Source: Streptomyces tauricus
Lineage (GTDB): Bacteria > Actinomycetota > Actinomycetes > Streptomycetales > Streptomycetaceae
Length of the DNA stretch: 64,000 nucleotides
Reading direction: 5' to 3'
Assembly (NCBI RefSeq): GCF_014650955.1
Contig: NZ_BMVY01000001.1
Span: 1 to 64,000 of the forward strand
In this document: piece after piece, positions 47,594 to 56,665 of the stretch
Layout: every line of letters starts with the position of its first letter
How positions within the stretch are numbered: position 1 is the first letter of the stretch
Translations under genes and position numbers: made by a program
Notes under the pieces: generated by a model
The model's input: the letters and a program-made list of their open reading frames with translations, nothing else
What the model was told of the DNA's origin: nothing
The model's database searches: none

Positions 47594-49648
47594 CTAGCCC
47601 GCCGGGTTGGCCACCTCCGTGACCTTCCAGCGCTGGTTGGCACCGGAGTTGGGTGTCCACAGCGTCACGGCCGCCCCCTCGTTCGTGGCCTGGCCGCCGA
47701 CTTCGAGGAGCCGTCCGGTGGCCGCGTTGACGAGGGTCCAGGTGCCGTCGCCGGTCGACGACATGATCCACTGGGTGGCGCTGTCGCGCGGGCCGGTGTC
47801 GGCCTCCAGTACCGGGGCGCCGTCCCGGACGGCCAGCCGCTTGCCCTCCACCGGGTTGCTGAACACGTACCGCTGCCGGTTGCCGGTGTCGCCGGAGATC
47901 TGGCGCAGCTTCCACCGCCGGCCCGGCGCGTCGGCCGTCGCGCTCCTGATGACGAGGCCCGTGCCGTTGTCGGCGACGGTGAGTGCCTTGCCGCTCTGGA
48001 CGCCGGTCAGTTCGTAGGTGTGGCCCTTGCGCAGCTCGGCGGCGTCCTTCGCGACCCCGGAGACACCCTTGACCAGGAAGGAGGTCACGGACTGCGCGGG
48101 CACCGTGAAGGTGGCCCTGCGGTCATCGACCTCGACGGCGTCCCGGCGGTCCAGCTTGCCGTCGGCGCTGGTCACGACGGGGGTGACGGTGGCGTGGCGG
48201 CCGACCTCGCCGAACTTCGACAGGTCGATGGTGACGTTACGGGCCTCGGTGGTGCTGTTGACGTGGACGACCGTCGCCCGGTCGCCCTTCCGGGAGACGG
48301 CGGCGGCGCTGGACGTGTCGTCCGTCTTGATCAGCCGGTCACCGGGCTTGATGTAGTGGGTGAAGTTGCGGGTCGTGTCGAACTTCGTGTTGGTGTGGAT
48401 GGGGCACGTCTTGAGGGTGTCCTTCGAGGTGCAGCTGAACGAGAGCTGGATGCTGCCCCAGTTGCCGCCCTTGGCGGACTCGCCGCCCGGCTTCATGTTG
48501 TCGTAGTCCTCGACGGGCTGCCAGAACACCCAGGCCTTGGGTTCCAGTTCCCGCAGGTCGTCGACGATGCGCTGGGCCAGACCCAGACCGGGCCGCATGT
48601 CCGTGAAGCTCTGGCCGTCGCCCCAGTCGCCCTCGACCTCGCTCTGCCACAGCGGCTTGCCGGCCGCCTTGGCGAGGTCCCGTACGGTGGTGCGCTGGCC
48701 GGTGCCGTAGGTGTGGACGTTCATCTGGCCGACGAGGTCCCGCACTTCCTGCGGGTAGGTGTTCCAGTTCTGCGCGAAGATCGACGGGTTGGTCTCGTCC
48801 ATCGCCGAGATCTCCGCCTCGGCCTTCGCCTTCTTCAGCGCGGGGGCCAGGGCGGCGATCACCTTCTGCTGCAGCTCGGGGCCGATGTGCGCCCCCTCCT
48901 GCCGGCCGCCGACGGGCTCGCCGTCGGCGCCCAGACGGGTGCTCCAGTAGTTGGTGTTGGGCTCGTTGAACGGGTCGACCGTGTCGACCTTGATGCCCTC
49001 GGCCTTCTCGAGGCGCTTGGTGGCGCCCGCCAGATAGGCGGCGAAGTCGTCGACGGACTCCGTCCTGAGCTGGTCCTCGGTGGCGTCGAAGCCGCCGGAC
49101 ACATAGCCGCTCTTCGTCATGAACCACGGCGGGGAGTTGCTGAAGGTCTCCCAGTGGTCGATGTCGTCCTTGATCCGGTCGACCCACCAGCGCTGGGTGG
49201 CGTCGGCGTCCTTGTTCCAGTCGGCCGGGTCGTCGGCGCTCCACCAGTCGGTGTCCTCGCGGGTGGTGCCGGCCGGCGCCTTCCACCAGCCCTCCACCGC
49301 GCCCCCGGCCCGCAGATAGTCCTTGACGTCCGGGGCGTTGCCACCGCCGATGTTGTAGCGGGCGATGTTCAGCGCGAGCCCGTCGTCCCCGAAGAGGAGC
49401 TTCGCGAGCCTCTCGCGTATCTCCTCGGGGTAGTCGCCGGTCGCGTTGGCGAACCAGACCAGGCTGGTGCCCCAGCCCTCGAACTTCTCCTGCTGGTACG
49501 AGGGGTCGGGCCGGACGGTCACCGACGGGGTGTCCGCCGCCGGTGCCTGCGCGGTGGACGGGGGCGCCAGGGTCAGGGCGGCCCCGGTGGCCAGTGCGGT
49601 GAGTCCGGCGGCTCCGAGGAGACGTCTGCTGCGGGTAGGGCGTGCCAT
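47594..49648 (-). CDS. Secreted GH30-family glycosidase with ricin-like lectin domain
   Basis: A 684-residue exported enzyme. A signal peptide (RSRRLLGAAGLTALATGAALTLA) is followed by a (beta/alpha)8 GH30 domain with the acid/base Glu in VDPFNEPNTNYW and the nucleophile Glu in LWQSEVEGDW. A beta-sandwich completes the GH30 fold. The last about 140 residues form a ricin-B-like domain (repeated QRWKV and GRLLEVGGQ blocks) that probably binds galactose-containing glycans. The sequence pattern (EGWGTSLVW, NIARYNIGGGN) is that of endo-beta-1,6-galactanase-like GH30 members. ATG 49648 follows GGGAG. Its place behind GH42 and a sugar ABC system suggests extracellular cleavage of galactan side chains. 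Confidence 0.9.
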   Translation of the reverse strand: MARPTRSRRLLGAAGLTALATGAALTLAPPSTAQAPAADTPSVTVRPDPSYQQEKFEGWGTSLVWFANATGDYPEEIRERLAKLLFGDDGLALNIARYNIGGGNAPDVKDYLRAGGAVEGWWKAPAGTTREDTDWWSADDPADWNKDADATQRWWVDRIKDDIDHWETFSNSPPWFMTKSGYVSGGFDATEDQLRTESVDDFAAYLAGATKRLEKAEGIKVDTVDPFNEPNTNYWSTRLGADGEPVGGRQEGAHIGPELQQKVIAALAPALKKAKAEAEISAMDETNPSIFAQNWNTYPQEVRDLVGQMNVHTYGTGQRTTVRDLAKAAGKPLWQSEVEGDWGDGQSFTDMRPGLGLAQRIVDDLRELEPKAWVFWQPVEDYDNMKPGGESAKGGNWGSIQLSFSCTSKDTLKTCPIHTNTKFDTTRNFTHYIKPGDRLIKTDDTSSAAAVSRKGDRATVVHVNSTTEARNVTIDLSKFGEVGRHATVTPVVTSADGKLDRRDAVEVDDRRATFTVPAQSVTSFLVKGVSGVAKDAAELRKGHTYELTGVQSGKALTVADNGTGLVIRSATADAPGRRWKLRQISGDTGNRQRYVFSNPVEGKRLAVRDGAPVLEADTGPRDSATQWIMSSTGDGTWTLVNAATGRLLEVGGQATNEGAAVTLWTPNSGANQRWKVTEVANPAG

Positions 49649-49707
49649 CGTGTGCTCCCAACTGAGGTGTGGTCGCTGCGCGGTGGAGTGCGGGCTGTGT
49701 GGTGCGG

Positions 49708-51750
49708 TCAGGCGGTGGGCTGGTGGAGTACGGCGACGCCCCTCGGTCCCAGGACGAGACCGCCGTCGGCGTCCGTGCCGCCGACCAGGACCTCTCCGGC
49801 GAGACCCGTCAGGGCCACGTCGTCGTCGGTCCGGTTGACGAGGAACAGGAAGCGTCCTCCGGGCCCGCGGCGCACGGTCTGCTCGACCGATCCCCGTGCG
49901 TCGGCGGGCAGTTCGCTCTCGACACCGGCCGGGCCGAGCAGCGCAGGCAGCAGACCCGCCAGCCCTTCGGCGCCGAGCCGGGTGGAGACGTACGCGGCCG
50001 AACCCTGGCCCACGGCACGGCGGGTCACGGCGGGCCGTCCCGCGTACGAGCCGCTGCGGTAGTGCGCGAGCACGTCCACGGCGGGGTCGGTGACGTCGAT
50101 CCGGTCGGTCCACAGGGTGCCCGTGGCGTCGCCGTCCAGCGCGACGGAGTCACCGTCGAGCAGCGGCCCGAACTCCTCGATGCGGATACCGAGCAGCTCG
50201 CGCAGGGCGCCCGGGTGGCCGCCGAGCCAGATGTGGTCGTTCTCGTCGACGACACCGGAGAAGTACGTGGTGACGAGGTGGCCGCCGGCCTCGGCGTACC
50301 GGGTGAGTTCCTTGGCGAGCGGCGCCGGGACCACGTGCAGCACGGGGGTGATCAGGACGTCGTACCGGTCGAGGTCGGTCGTGGTGGTCACGACATCGGC
50401 GCGGACACCGAGGGTGTGCAGGGCCGAGTACCAGTCCAGGGCCTCCTGGCGGTAGTCGAGGAGCGCGGAGGGGTGCGAGTCCTGCTCGCTGGCCCACCAC
50501 GACTCCCAGTCGTAGACGATGCCCACGCGGGCCGGTTCGCGCTCGGAGCCCGCGACCGGCGCCAGCGCCTTGAGGGTCTGCCCCAGCTCGACGACCGCGC
50601 GGAAGACCTCGCTGTCGGCGCCGGCGTGCGGCACCATCGCGGAGTGGTACTTCTCGGCGCCCGCGGCCGACTGGCGCCACTGGAAGAAGCAGACGGCGTC
50701 GGCGCCGTGCGCGACGTGCAGCAGCGAGTCGCGGGCCAGGTCGCCCGGCCGCTTGGCCAGGTTGACGGGCTGCCAGTTGACGGCGCTGGTGGAGTGCTCC
50801 ATCAGGAACCAGGGCTGCCCGCCCGCTATCCCGCTGGTGAGGTTGGCGGAGAAGGACAGCTCGTCGCGGTCCTGCGGGCCAGGGTGGACGTAGTGGTCGT
50901 TGGAGACGAAGTCGATCTCGCCCGCCCAGTCCGGGTAGTTCATGCCCTTGGTGTTGCCCATCACCATGAAGTTGGTGGTGACCGGCACACCCGGCGTGAT
51001 CTCCCGCAGCACGTCCCGCTCCGCGATCAGGTACTCCTTCAGCGCGTCGGAGGAGAAGCGCTTGAAGTCGAGCTGCTGCGTCGGGTTCGGGTGGGAGCCG
51101 GCCAGCCGGGGCGGCAGGATCTGCCCCCAGGCGCTGTACCGCTGCGACCAGAAGGCCGTGCCCCAGGCGTGGTTGAGGGCGTCGAGGGTGGTGTAGCGGG
51201 CGCGCAGCCAGTCGCGGAAGGCGTGGGCCGCGTCGTCCGAGTAGTCGTAGACGTTGTGGCAGCCCAGCTCGTTGGAGACGTGCCAGGCGACCAGCGCCGG
51301 GTGGTTCGCGTACCGCTCGGCCATCGTGCGTACCAGGCGCAGCGCGTGCTCGCGGAAGACGGGTGAGGTGGGCCGCCAGTGCTGCCGGGCCCCCGGCCAC
51401 ACCGTCTCACCGGAGGCGGTCACCGGCAGGATCTCCGGGTGCGCCGTGGTGAGCCAGGGCGGCGGGGAAGCGGTCGCGGTGGCCAGGTCGACGCCGATGC
51501 CGCCCGCGTGGAGGAGGTCCATGACCTCGTCGAGCCACTCGAAGTCCCACCGGTCCCGGTCCGGCTGGATGCGGGCCCAGGAGAAGATCCCCACGGAGAC
51601 CAGGTTGACGCCGGCCTCACGCATCAGCCGGACGTCCTCCTCCCACACCTCGCGAGGCCACTGCTCGGGGTTGTAGTCGGCGCCGTACGCGAGACGCGGG
51701 GTGCGGTCACCGTCCGGCCCGTCCAGCTGGGACAGGAGGGTGGAGATCAT
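49708..51750 (-). CDS. GH42 beta-galactosidase
   Basis: A 680-residue cytoplasmic enzyme of family GH42. The TIM barrel starts with YGADYNPEQWP; the acid/base Glu is in AWHVSNELGCHN and the nucleophile Glu in WFLMEHSTSAVNWQ. The glutamine-amidotransferase-like second domain (VTTYFSGVVDENDHIWLGG) and a small C-terminal beta domain (RFLFLVNRTDDDV) complete the expected architecture. No signal peptide, so it acts on oligosaccharides imported by the upstream ABC transporter. ATG 51750 is used. It lies behind a strong hairpin that separates it from the binding-protein gene. Confidence 0.93.
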   Translation of the reverse strand: MISTLLSQLDGPDGDRTPRLAYGADYNPEQWPREVWEEDVRLMREAGVNLVSVGIFSWARIQPDRDRWDFEWLDEVMDLLHAGGIGVDLATATASPPPWLTTAHPEILPVTASGETVWPGARQHWRPTSPVFREHALRLVRTMAERYANHPALVAWHVSNELGCHNVYDYSDDAAHAFRDWLRARYTTLDALNHAWGTAFWSQRYSAWGQILPPRLAGSHPNPTQQLDFKRFSSDALKEYLIAERDVLREITPGVPVTTNFMVMGNTKGMNYPDWAGEIDFVSNDHYVHPGPQDRDELSFSANLTSGIAGGQPWFLMEHSTSAVNWQPVNLAKRPGDLARDSLLHVAHGADAVCFFQWRQSAAGAEKYHSAMVPHAGADSEVFRAVVELGQTLKALAPVAGSEREPARVGIVYDWESWWASEQDSHPSALLDYRQEALDWYSALHTLGVRADVVTTTTDLDRYDVLITPVLHVVPAPLAKELTRYAEAGGHLVTTYFSGVVDENDHIWLGGHPGALRELLGIRIEEFGPLLDGDSVALDGDATGTLWTDRIDVTDPAVDVLAHYRSGSYAGRPAVTRRAVGQGSAAYVSTRLGAEGLAGLLPALLGPAGVESELPADARGSVEQTVRRGPGGRFLFLVNRTDDDVALTGLAGEVLVGGTDADGGLVLGPRGVAVLHQPTA

Positions 51751-51782
51751 CGTGGTCCTTCCGGGGTTTCACAGGGTCCCGC

Positions 51783-51814
51783 CGTCGCGTTCCCGGGCAG
51801 CCGGGAACGCGACG
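51783..51814 (-). terminator. Intra-operon hairpin between binding protein and GH42 genes
   Basis: A perfect 14-bp stem (51783-51796 with 51801-51814) with a GCAG loop lies downstream of the lipoprotein gene and upstream of GH42. It could partly terminate transcription or protect the 3' end of the upstream mRNA, raising transporter over enzyme levels. Confidence 0.65.
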
Positions 51815-51850
51815 ACAGGACCGTTGGGGATGCGTCGGGGCGGGGCTCGT

Positions 51851-53191
51851 CTACTCGACGGTGAAGCCCTGCTCCTTGCCGTACTTGACGGAGGCGTCCT
51901 GCCAGGACTTCAGGCCGTCGGTGAGCTTGGTGTTGCCGACGTAGGCCTTGCCGACGGTGTCGTTGAAGATCGAGTTGGCGTACTGCTGGAAGGGCAGGTA
52001 CGACCAGTCGTCGGCGACGTTGGCGGCGGAGTCGGCGAAGATCTCGTTGGCCTTCTGGCCGCCGAAGTACTCGAACTCGGTGTTGAGGAACGAGTCCGAC
52101 TGCAGCTCCGCGTTGGTCGCCGGGAAGGCGCCCTCCTTGACGCGGCTCTGCACACCGGCGCCGGAGTTGGCGTACTCGACGAAGGCGTAGGCGAGTTCCT
52201 TGTTCTTGCCGAGCGTGGGCAGGGTCAGCGAGCTGCCGCCGTTCTCCGCGCTCGCCTTGTCGCCCTTGGTCCAGGCCGGCATGGGCGCCGCGCGCCAGTC
52301 ACCGGAGGCGTTCGGGACGCCGGTGACGAAGTTGGCGGGCATCCAGGCACCGCTGGGGAGGGTGGCGAGGGTGCCGTCGCCCAGACCCTTGTACCAGTCG
52401 TCGGTCCAGCCGTTGATCGGCGCGACGAGCTTCTCGTCGATCAGCTTCTGCCAGATGTCGGTGTACTTCTTGGCGCCCGCGTCGGCGAAGTCGACCTTCA
52501 CGTTGGTGCCGTCGACCTTGTAGGGGCGCGAGCCGGCCTGCCACAGCAGGCTGGTGGTCAGGCCCGCGTCGCCCGCGTCGTTGGCGATGTATACCTTCGG
52601 GTCGGCCTTGTGGAGCTTGCGGGCCGCGTCGAGGTACTCGTCCCAGGTGGTCGGCACCGCGATCTTGAACTTGTCGAAGATCTTCTTGTTGTAGTACAGG
52701 GCCATGGGGCCCGAGTCCATCGGCAGGCCCCAGACCTTGTCACTGCCCTGGGTCACGGCGTTCCACGGGCCGGCGGTGTACTTGGACTTCAGCTTGTCGG
52801 CGCCGTAGGGAGCCAGATCGCTCAGACCCTTGGTGAGGGCGTACTGCCCCAGCGCGAAGTACTCGACCTGCGCGACGTCGGGGACACCCTTCTCGGCCGA
52901 GATGGCGTTCGACAGCGCCGTGTAGTGCTTGTCGCCCGACCGCTCGGCGACCAGGTTGATCTTGACCTTGGGGTACTTCTTCTGGAAGTCGGCGGCGACC
53001 GTCTTCAGCGTGGGCTCCCACGCCCAGACCGTGACCGAGCCGCCCTTCTTGAGGGCCGCCTGGACGTCGCCGGCGGAGACCGGCTTCGAGCCGGAGCTGT
53101 CGTCGTCGGAGCCACCGCAGGCGGTCGCGCCCAGGGCGAGGACGGAGAGGACGGCGAGGCCGCGCATCAGGCGGCTGGTCGTTCTGCGCAT
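51851..53191 (-). CDS. Sugar ABC transporter substrate-binding lipoprotein
   Basis: A 446-residue family 1 (MalE/CUT1-type) extracellular solute-binding protein. The signal peptide (RLMRGLAVLSVLALG) ends in the lipobox ATAC, so the Cys is lipid-modified and tethers the protein outside the membrane. Typical blocks follow: KKYPKVKINLVAERSGDKHY, VPDVAQVEYFALGQYAL, GLPMDSGPMALYYNKKIF and LPSGAWMPANFV. ATG 53191 has GGAAG upstream. With GH42 and GH30 encoded downstream, beta-galacto-oligosaccharides are the likely ligands (inference). Confidence 0.92.
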   Translation of the reverse strand: MRRTTSRLMRGLAVLSVLALGATACGGSDDDSSGSKPVSAGDVQAALKKGGSVTVWAWEPTLKTVAADFQKKYPKVKINLVAERSGDKHYTALSNAISAEKGVPDVAQVEYFALGQYALTKGLSDLAPYGADKLKSKYTAGPWNAVTQGSDKVWGLPMDSGPMALYYNKKIFDKFKIAVPTTWDEYLDAARKLHKADPKVYIANDAGDAGLTTSLLWQAGSRPYKVDGTNVKVDFADAGAKKYTDIWQKLIDEKLVAPINGWTDDWYKGLGDGTLATLPSGAWMPANFVTGVPNASGDWRAAPMPAWTKGDKASAENGGSSLTLPTLGKNKELAYAFVEYANSGAGVQSRVKEGAFPATNAELQSDSFLNTEFEYFGGQKANEIFADSAANVADDWSYLPFQQYANSIFNDTVGKAYVGNTKLTDGLKSWQDASVKYGKEQGFTVE

Positions 53192-53277
53192 GGAGGTGCT
53201 TCCACTTCTTCGTGGGCGGGACAGATTGAGGGTGGAGAGGGTGGAGGAGGTGGGACCGAGGGGGGCCTGTGGGCGCG

Positions 53278-54252
53278 TCATTCCTTGACGCTTCCGGCGG
53301 CGAGACCGGACTGCCAGTACTTCTGCAGCAGCAGGAACGCGGCGATCAGCGGCACGATGGTGAGCAGCGAACCGGTGATCACCAGGTTGAAGATCACGTC
53401 ACCGCCGATCGTCTGGGCCTGGTTGTTCCAGGCGTCCAGACCCAGGGTCAGCGGATACCAGTCCGGGTCCTTGAGCATGATCAGCGGCAGGAAGTAGTTG
53501 TTCCAGGTCGCGACCGTGGTGAACAGCAGGACGGTCACGATGCCCGGGGCGAGCAGCGGCAGGGCGACCGTGAAGAAGGTGCGTGCCTCGCCCGCCCCGT
53601 CGATCCGCGCCGCTTCCAGCAGTTCGACGGGGATCGCCTCGGAGGCGAAGACCCACATCAGATACAGGCCGAAGGGCGAGACCAGCGAGGGGATGATGAC
53701 CGCCCACGGGGTGTCGGTCAGGCCCATCTTGCTGAACATCAGGAAGGTCGGTACCGCGAGCGCGGTGCCCGGGACGGCGACGGCGCCGATGACCACGGCG
53801 AACACACCGCGCTTGCCGGGGAAGTTGAACTTGGCCAGCGCGTACCCGCCCAGGATCGCCAGGAAGGTGGCGCCGCCGGCCCCGAGCCCGACGTACAGCA
53901 GGGTGTTCAGCAGCCAGCGGACGAAGATGCCGTCGTGGTACGTGAACGTGTCGCGGATGTTGTCCCAGAGGGCGAAGTCGTCGGCGAACCACAGTCCGCT
54001 GGAGTCCGCGAGCCCTTCCTGGGTCTTGGTCGCGCTGATGACCAGCCACACCAGGGGCACCACGGTGTAGACCAGGATCAGGCCGGTCAGCACGGTCAGC
54101 AGGACGCTGCGCTTCGGGCGCCCGGCGGAGTGCTCACGGCGCTTGCGCAGCCGGGGCACACCCTTGGCCGTACCGGTGGCCGGGACGGGCGCGGACGGGG
54201 AGGCGGAGGTTGCCGGACCGCTGGTGCTGCTCGTGCCGCTCATGCTGCTCAT
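53278..54252 (-). CDS. Carbohydrate ABC transporter permease (MalG-type)
   Basis: A 324-residue CUT1-family inner-membrane permease with six hydrophobic segments. The cytoplasmic EAA loop EAARIDGAGEARTFFTVALPLLAPG docks the ATPase, and the C-terminus GLAAGSVKE is characteristic of MalG-type subunits. A Ser/Thr/Pro-rich cytoplasmic tail of about 45 residues precedes the first helix. Its start is six bases past the stop of the MalF-type gene, so translation is probably coupled. No ATPase gene is present in the cluster; a shared MsiK-type ATPase encoded elsewhere is usual in Streptomyces. Confidence 0.93.
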   Translation of the reverse strand: MSSMSGTSSTSGPATSASPSAPVPATGTAKGVPRLRKRREHSAGRPKRSVLLTVLTGLILVYTVVPLVWLVISATKTQEGLADSSGLWFADDFALWDNIRDTFTYHDGIFVRWLLNTLLYVGLGAGGATFLAILGGYALAKFNFPGKRGVFAVVIGAVAVPGTALAVPTFLMFSKMGLTDTPWAVIIPSLVSPFGLYLMWVFASEAIPVELLEAARIDGAGEARTFFTVALPLLAPGIVTVLLFTTVATWNNYFLPLIMLKDPDWYPLTLGLDAWNNQAQTIGGDVIFNLVITGSLLTIVPLIAAFLLLQKYWQSGLAAGSVKE

Positions 54253-54258
54253 CGGTGG

Positions 54259-55185
54259 TCACGCTCCCTTGCGCATGCCGCGAAGCTGCACGACATAGGC
54301 GATGACCATGGTGATCAGCCCCATGATGATGGCGACCGCCGCGGAGTAGTTGTGCTGCTGGCCGTTGAAGGACAGCGAGTACGTGTAGAAGTTCGGGGTG
54401 AAGTCGGTGGTGATGGCGTTGCGCGCCAGCGGCCGCAGGATGCTCGGCTCGTTGAAGAGCTGGAAGCTGCCGATGATCGAGAAGATCGTCGCGATGACCA
54501 GGGCGCCGCGGATCGCGGGGAGCTTGATGGCGGTGATGACCCGGAACTGTCCGGCCCCGTCGATCTCCGCCGCCTCGTAGAGCGAGTTCGGGATGACCTT
54601 CAGCGCCGAGTAGAAGATCAGCATGTTGTAGCCGATGAACTCCCAGGTCACGATGTTGCCGATGGAGGCAAGCACCAGGTCGCTGGAGAGCGGGTCGGGC
54701 AGGGTGACGCCGAACGCGCTGTTGATGTCACCCACCAGCCCGTACTTGGTGCCGTACATGAAGCCCCACATCAGGGTGGCGACCACGGCGGGCACGGCGT
54801 ACGGCAGGAAGATCGTGATGCGGAAGAAGTCCGTGCCGTAGAGCCGGCCGCTGTCCAGCGCCAGGGCGATCAGCAGGCCGATGAACAGCATGATCGGCAC
54901 CTGGACGGCGAGGAAGAGCGAGACCCGCCCGAGCGAGTCCCAGAACCGTTCGTCCTGCAGCGCCTGCTGGTAGTTGTCGAAGCCGACGAACTGGGTGCCG
55001 CCGATCAACTGGTCCCGGAACAGGCTGAGATAGATCGAGTACGCGATCGGTGCCAGGAAGACGAGGGCGAACACGGCCACGAACGGACCGATGAAACCCC
55101 ACCCCGTCCAGGAGCGGCGGTCACCCTGTGCCGGAGGCCGTGACTTGCGCGGCTTGGCGGCCGCCGGCGGTTGTAGCGTCGTCAT
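54259..55185 (-). CDS. Carbohydrate ABC transporter permease (MalF-type)
   Basis: A 308-residue CUT1-family permease, first gene of the leftward operon. Six hydrophobic segments are seen; the EAA loop is LYEAAEIDGAGQFRVITAIKLPAIRG. FNNYQQAL-like FVGFDNYQQALQDERFW follows the first helix, as in MalF homologues. ATG 55185 has GAGGAA upstream. The 5' control region holds two LacI-type operators, so the operon should respond to the divergent repressor. Confidence 0.93.
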   Translation of the reverse strand: MTTLQPPAAAKPRKSRPPAQGDRRSWTGWGFIGPFVAVFALVFLAPIAYSIYLSLFRDQLIGGTQFVGFDNYQQALQDERFWDSLGRVSLFLAVQVPIMLFIGLLIALALDSGRLYGTDFFRITIFLPYAVPAVVATLMWGFMYGTKYGLVGDINSAFGVTLPDPLSSDLVLASIGNIVTWEFIGYNMLIFYSALKVIPNSLYEAAEIDGAGQFRVITAIKLPAIRGALVIATIFSIIGSFQLFNEPSILRPLARNAITTDFTPNFYTYSLSFNGQQHNYSAAVAIIMGLITMVIAYVVQLRGMRKGA

Positions 55186-55236
55186 GTCGTTCCTCGCTCG
55201 TCCCTCTCGCGAAAACCCGGCGTCCTGCGCCGATGA

Positions 55237-55250
55237 TGTTTGCGTAAACA
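55237..55250. promoter_or_regulatory. LacI-family operator, proximal to the permease operon
   Basis: TGTTTGCGTAAACA is a near-palindrome (one mismatched base pair) 52 bp upstream of the permease ATG. It shares its half-sites with the second operator at 55280-55295. Confidence 0.75.
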
Positions 55251-55279
55251 CGACGGTCGTCGAAGGCCCGTGGCCTGTT

Positions 55280-55295
55280 ATGTTTACGTAAACAT
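55280..55295. promoter_or_regulatory. LacI-family operator, perfect palindrome
   Basis: ATGTTTACGTAAACAT is a perfect 16-bp palindrome with the central CG typical of LacI-type sites. Its centre is 44 bp from that of the other operator, about four helical turns. It overlaps the -35 of the repressor gene, which implies autorepression. Confidence 0.85.
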
Positions 55296-55317
55296 CTGAT
55301 GGCGGCATGTCTACACT
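55289..55317 (+). promoter_or_regulatory. Promoter of the LacI-family repressor gene
   Basis: TAAACA (55289-55294) and TACACT (55312-55317) are 17 bp apart. The -35 lies within the right half of the perfect operator. The leader to GTG 55382 would be about 58 bases. Confidence 0.5.
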
Positions 55318-55381
55318 GCCCCGTTGACGGGGGTCAAGGGTCATTTGAGGAAACTACGGTTCGGAACGACGAGGGGGACGG

Positions 55382-56461
55382 GTGGACACAGCGGACAGCG
55401 CCTCGGCGAGCAGACCGCAGGCGGCGGCGCGCACCAGGAAACGGGCTTCCCGCCGGGCGCCCAGCGCCTCCATGGCGGACGTGGCCCGGCTGGCGGGCGT
55501 CTCCTCGCAGACCGTCTCGCGTGTCTCCAACGGCTACGCGGGGGTGAACGAGGAGACCCGCCGGCAGGTGCTGGAGGCCATGCGGGAGCTGGGCTACCGG
55601 CCCAACAGTGCCGCCCGCGCGCTCAAGCGTGGCGAGTTCCGCACCATCGGTGTGATCACTTTCGGCCTTTCCACCACCGGCAACGTCCGCACCCTGGAGG
55701 CGATCGCGACCTCCGCGGCGCACGAGGGCTACGCCGTGACGCTGCTGCCCGTCGCCGTGCCCACCCAGGACGAGGTGCGCGGCGCGTTCTCCCGGCTGGG
55801 GGAGCTGGCCGTCGACGCCGTCATCGTCATCCTGGAGGTCCACCTCCTCGACGCGGTGACCCTCTCGCTGCCGCCCCACATCAAGGTCGTGGTGGCCGAC
55901 TCGGACGCCGGTGACCGGTACACCGTGGTCGACACCGACCAGGCGGGCGGCAGCCGTGACGCCGTGCGCTATCTGCTCGGCCTCGGCCACGAGACGGTCT
56001 GGCACCTGGCGGGCCCCGAGGAGTCCTTCGCCGCGCAGCGCCGGGCCGACGCCTGGCGCGCCGAGCTCACCGGGGCGGGCCGTCCGACGCCCCCGCTGGT
56101 ACGCGGCGACTGGTCGGCGGAGTCCGGCTACCGCGCGGGCCTCGAACTGGCCGAACAGCCGGACTGCACCGCGGTGTTCGCCGCCAACGACCAGATGGCG
56201 CTGGGCCTGCTGCGGGCGCTGCACGAACGGGGCCGGTACGTGCCCGACGACGTCAGTGTCATCGGCTTCGACGACATCCCCGAGGCGGGCTCCTTCCTGC
56301 CGCCCCTGACCACCGTCCACCAGGACTTCGCCGAGGTGGGCCGTCGCTGTGTCGAGGGTGTGCTGCGGCAGATGGGCCAGGACACCCCGGAACACGGCAC
56401 GACGCTGGTACCGACACGGCTCGTGGTGCGGGACAGCGCGGGGGCGCCGCGGGCGCGCTAG
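55382..56461 (+). CDS. LacI-family transcriptional repressor
   Basis: A 359-residue LacI-type repressor. An unusual basic Arg/Ala tail of about 30 residues precedes the HTH (SMADVARLAGVSSQTVSRVSNGYAGV) and hinge helix (RPNSAARALKRGE). The periplasmic-binding-like core has TIGVITFGL, DAVIVILEV, FAANDQMALGLLRAL and VSVIGFDDIPEAGSFLPPLTTV. GTG 55382 follows GAGGGGGACG. It is divergent from the galactan operon, and its promoter contains one of two matching operators, so it very likely represses both the operon and itself until a galactoside binds. Confidence 0.93.
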   Translation: MDTADSASASRPQAAARTRKRASRRAPSASMADVARLAGVSSQTVSRVSNGYAGVNEETRRQVLEAMRELGYRPNSAARALKRGEFRTIGVITFGLSTTGNVRTLEAIATSAAHEGYAVTLLPVAVPTQDEVRGAFSRLGELAVDAVIVILEVHLLDAVTLSLPPHIKVVVADSDAGDRYTVVDTDQAGGSRDAVRYLLGLGHETVWHLAGPEESFAAQRRADAWRAELTGAGRPTPPLVRGDWSAESGYRAGLELAEQPDCTAVFAANDQMALGLLRALHERGRYVPDDVSVIGFDDIPEAGSFLPPLTTVHQDFAEVGRRCVEGVLRQMGQDTPEHGTTLVPTRLVVRDSAGAPRAR

Positions 56462-56665
56462 GCAGTGGCCGGTGGTCGGCGGGCCCTCGCGCCCGTACCG
56501 CCGTGGTGCGGGACCGGGACCTGGCTGGAGCATGCTCGCTGCGGCCCCGCGCACGGCTCACCGATGAGTGCCGGCCGGGAGTACTGATCATGTGGACGCG
56601 CCGGAGATGAATCCGGACGCGTCGGCGGACGTACTGACGGGTGTACTGAGAGGAGAGATTCTTTG

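Noticed and set aside
45814..49648. Mannosyltransferase as part of the galactan operon
   Set aside because: It is on the same strand and 40 bases away, but its housekeeping-type role in protein mannosylation and a start with its own context make functional membership unlikely; read-through is still possible.
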